Assembly: GCA_026261815.1 (NCBI GenBank)
Contig: JAMPIT010000230.1
Location: 41,934,501 to 41,998,500, forward strand
DNA: 64,000 nt
Direction: 5' to 3'
From: Monarcha castaneiventris obscurior
Taxonomy: Eukaryota > Chordata > Aves > Passeriformes > Monarchidae
In this document: piece by piece, positions 62,501 to 64,000 of the stretch
Position numbering within the stretch: position 1 is the stretch's first letter
Layout: every line of letters starts with the position of its first letter
Notes under the pieces: model-generated
Database searches by the model: none
What the model saw: the letters and a program-made list of their open reading frames with translations, nothing else
Told to the model about the DNA's origin: nothing
Program-made: the position numbers and the translations under genes

Positions 62501-64000
62501 GCTTTAACACTGTTGTGAACAAGAGAAAGAATAACCTTGCTGTCTGAGGAAGAACTGCACAGACAATATTAAAGCACGGTTGGTGACAGAGGAAAAGGAG
62601 CTTCTCTGCAGCTCCCATCACGTGGTCCCAAGCCTTGCATAAAGGGGAGAGGCAAGCGCTGGAGGAAAACTGAGGGAAGCCCATAAATGAGCACTGCATC
62701 TCCCAGCAAGCTGGGACTTGCTGCTGTGCTACCAGCACACCAGGCAGCATCCTCTGGCAAACCCAGCATTGTTCCTGGGAGCAAGGGCTTATGTTCATCA
62801 AAGATGCATTTAATACATCATTTTTTCTTCTCCAAGCTTCCATATAAAGCCCAACAGTGGTCATTCTTGGTGCTGTATATATTAAAAACACCCTTGTGAT
62901 GCCATGAGACATCTCTCCAGCTTCAAGAACACAAATTGTAGTCTAGAGTGATGACAGTAGCAGAGGTGTGGGAAATGGAGGGTTCCCATTTTCAGAAGGA
63001 GAGTCTGTGCAGAGCATAAATGAACTGTATGACATCTCAGGGGAAGCTGAGGAAGCAGACAAGGTTTGAACTCGTCTGTAAAAGGCTAATGATTAAAGAA
63101 TTATGTCCATCTTCAAGTGTGCTCCTTGCACTGAATGTACTCTTCTGTTCTCAGCTCAAATCCATTTTAGGTTGGTCTGTCTTCACTCCAGACGTATTAG
63201 AACTAAATAAGTAATAATATTAGTAACATGTGGTTTTTTATTTGAACAAAGTCCTTACTTTGAGGCTCAAACAATAGTTTTCATTTCCAGTTCATCAGGC
63301 AAACCAGGATGGTGGAAATGGAGACCAAATTCAAGCACTGATTTGAATCCTGGGTGTCCTTCACTGATAGTCAACTTCTCTTTCCCCGTTCCTCTTCTAT
63401 TAAACTTCAAATAGGGCTACCAGGAGAGAAGGCCAGCTCACATGGGAATGTCGTACAGCGTGGTGTTTGGAGCCCACTCCCAGAATATGGAGAGGTCTGG
63501 CTGTCCTATCTTACCCCTTCACAGGTGACAGGAAACTGAGCCTGCTCTTCTCATCCACTTTAGCCCTTTAGTCTTAAACATACAGCAAGGTGGTAGCGAC
63601 TCTTTCTCCTCCATTTTTTGGCTGTAGTTCACCTAACAATTCTCATTTCAAACCCACTGCTGAACTTGACAAAAACAATGGATAATTTTTATTTTTTGAT
63701 TTTATTTTTTTTCTTAGGCAAATACATTACTTGCAGAATTTTATTTCACTGGATTGATTTAGGTTTGATTTAATCTTACAGTTCAGCTGTGACTGGAGGA
63801 ATGGATATCTTGCACTCCAGGTGGAAAGCTGGAGGAGGAAGAATTCCATATCCCAGAACTGTGTCAGCAGGGGAGAGGAGGAGAGTCAGGTGTACCTTGT
63901 GGGCTTGACTCTACCTGTACCCTGGCTTGGGATCCCACACACCATCGCTGGTTTTACACACATTGTCAATGCTGCTTGGGAGCTTCTCTCCAGGATAGGA
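59515..64000. other. Intergenic to window end, no gene recognised
   Basis: About 4.5 kb with only short open frames. The longest, 62469-62912 on the minus strand (147 codons), is Cys-rich but not recognised. No transposon signature or RNA gene identified. Confidence 0.6.

Overview
This window is vertebrate nuclear DNA, almost certainly from a bird and plausibly a songbird. It has one split gene with canonical GT-AG introns, few repeats overall, several CR1 LINE fragments (one with the octamer tail based on ATTCTGTG) and a solo LTR of a type I recognise from songbird genomes. There are no bacterial-style operons, CRISPR arrays or densely packed genes.

Positions 20-16454, minus strand: the 5' half of TMC2 (transmembrane channel-like 2), a pore subunit of the hair-cell mechanotransduction channel. 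Twelve coding exons can be delimited. They join without a frameshift or stop into 552 codons, from a Kozak-consistent ATG at 16454 to the window edge. They cover the charged cytoplasmic N-terminus, the conserved juxtamembrane block and transmembrane segments 1-5. The C-terminal part of the gene lies to the left of position 1. Introns hold one old CR1 fragment, an (AAAT)n microsatellite flanked by a 21-bp exact duplication, and AT-rich tracts.

Positions 16455-64000: about 47.5 kb upstream of TMC2 in which I recognise no protein-coding gene. It contains two further CR1 fragments (18201-18480, minus; about 26085-26150, plus), a better preserved CR1 3' half (47150-47913, plus) and a solo LTR (about 49126-49718, minus). 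It also has a CpG-rich patch (23264-23575) and a few stretches with unusually long or protein-like open frames (19146-19843, 58885-59514). A poly(T)/AATAAA arrangement at 38324-38363 could mark a transcript or retrocopy 3' end. There is a perfect 14-bp-arm quasipalindrome at 56234-56262, and scattered simple repeats. Most of the many short ORFs here look like chance.

I did not find a convincing new biological system. The firmest results are the TMC2 exon model and the repeat annotation. The other observations are candidates that need homology search, conservation or RNA data.
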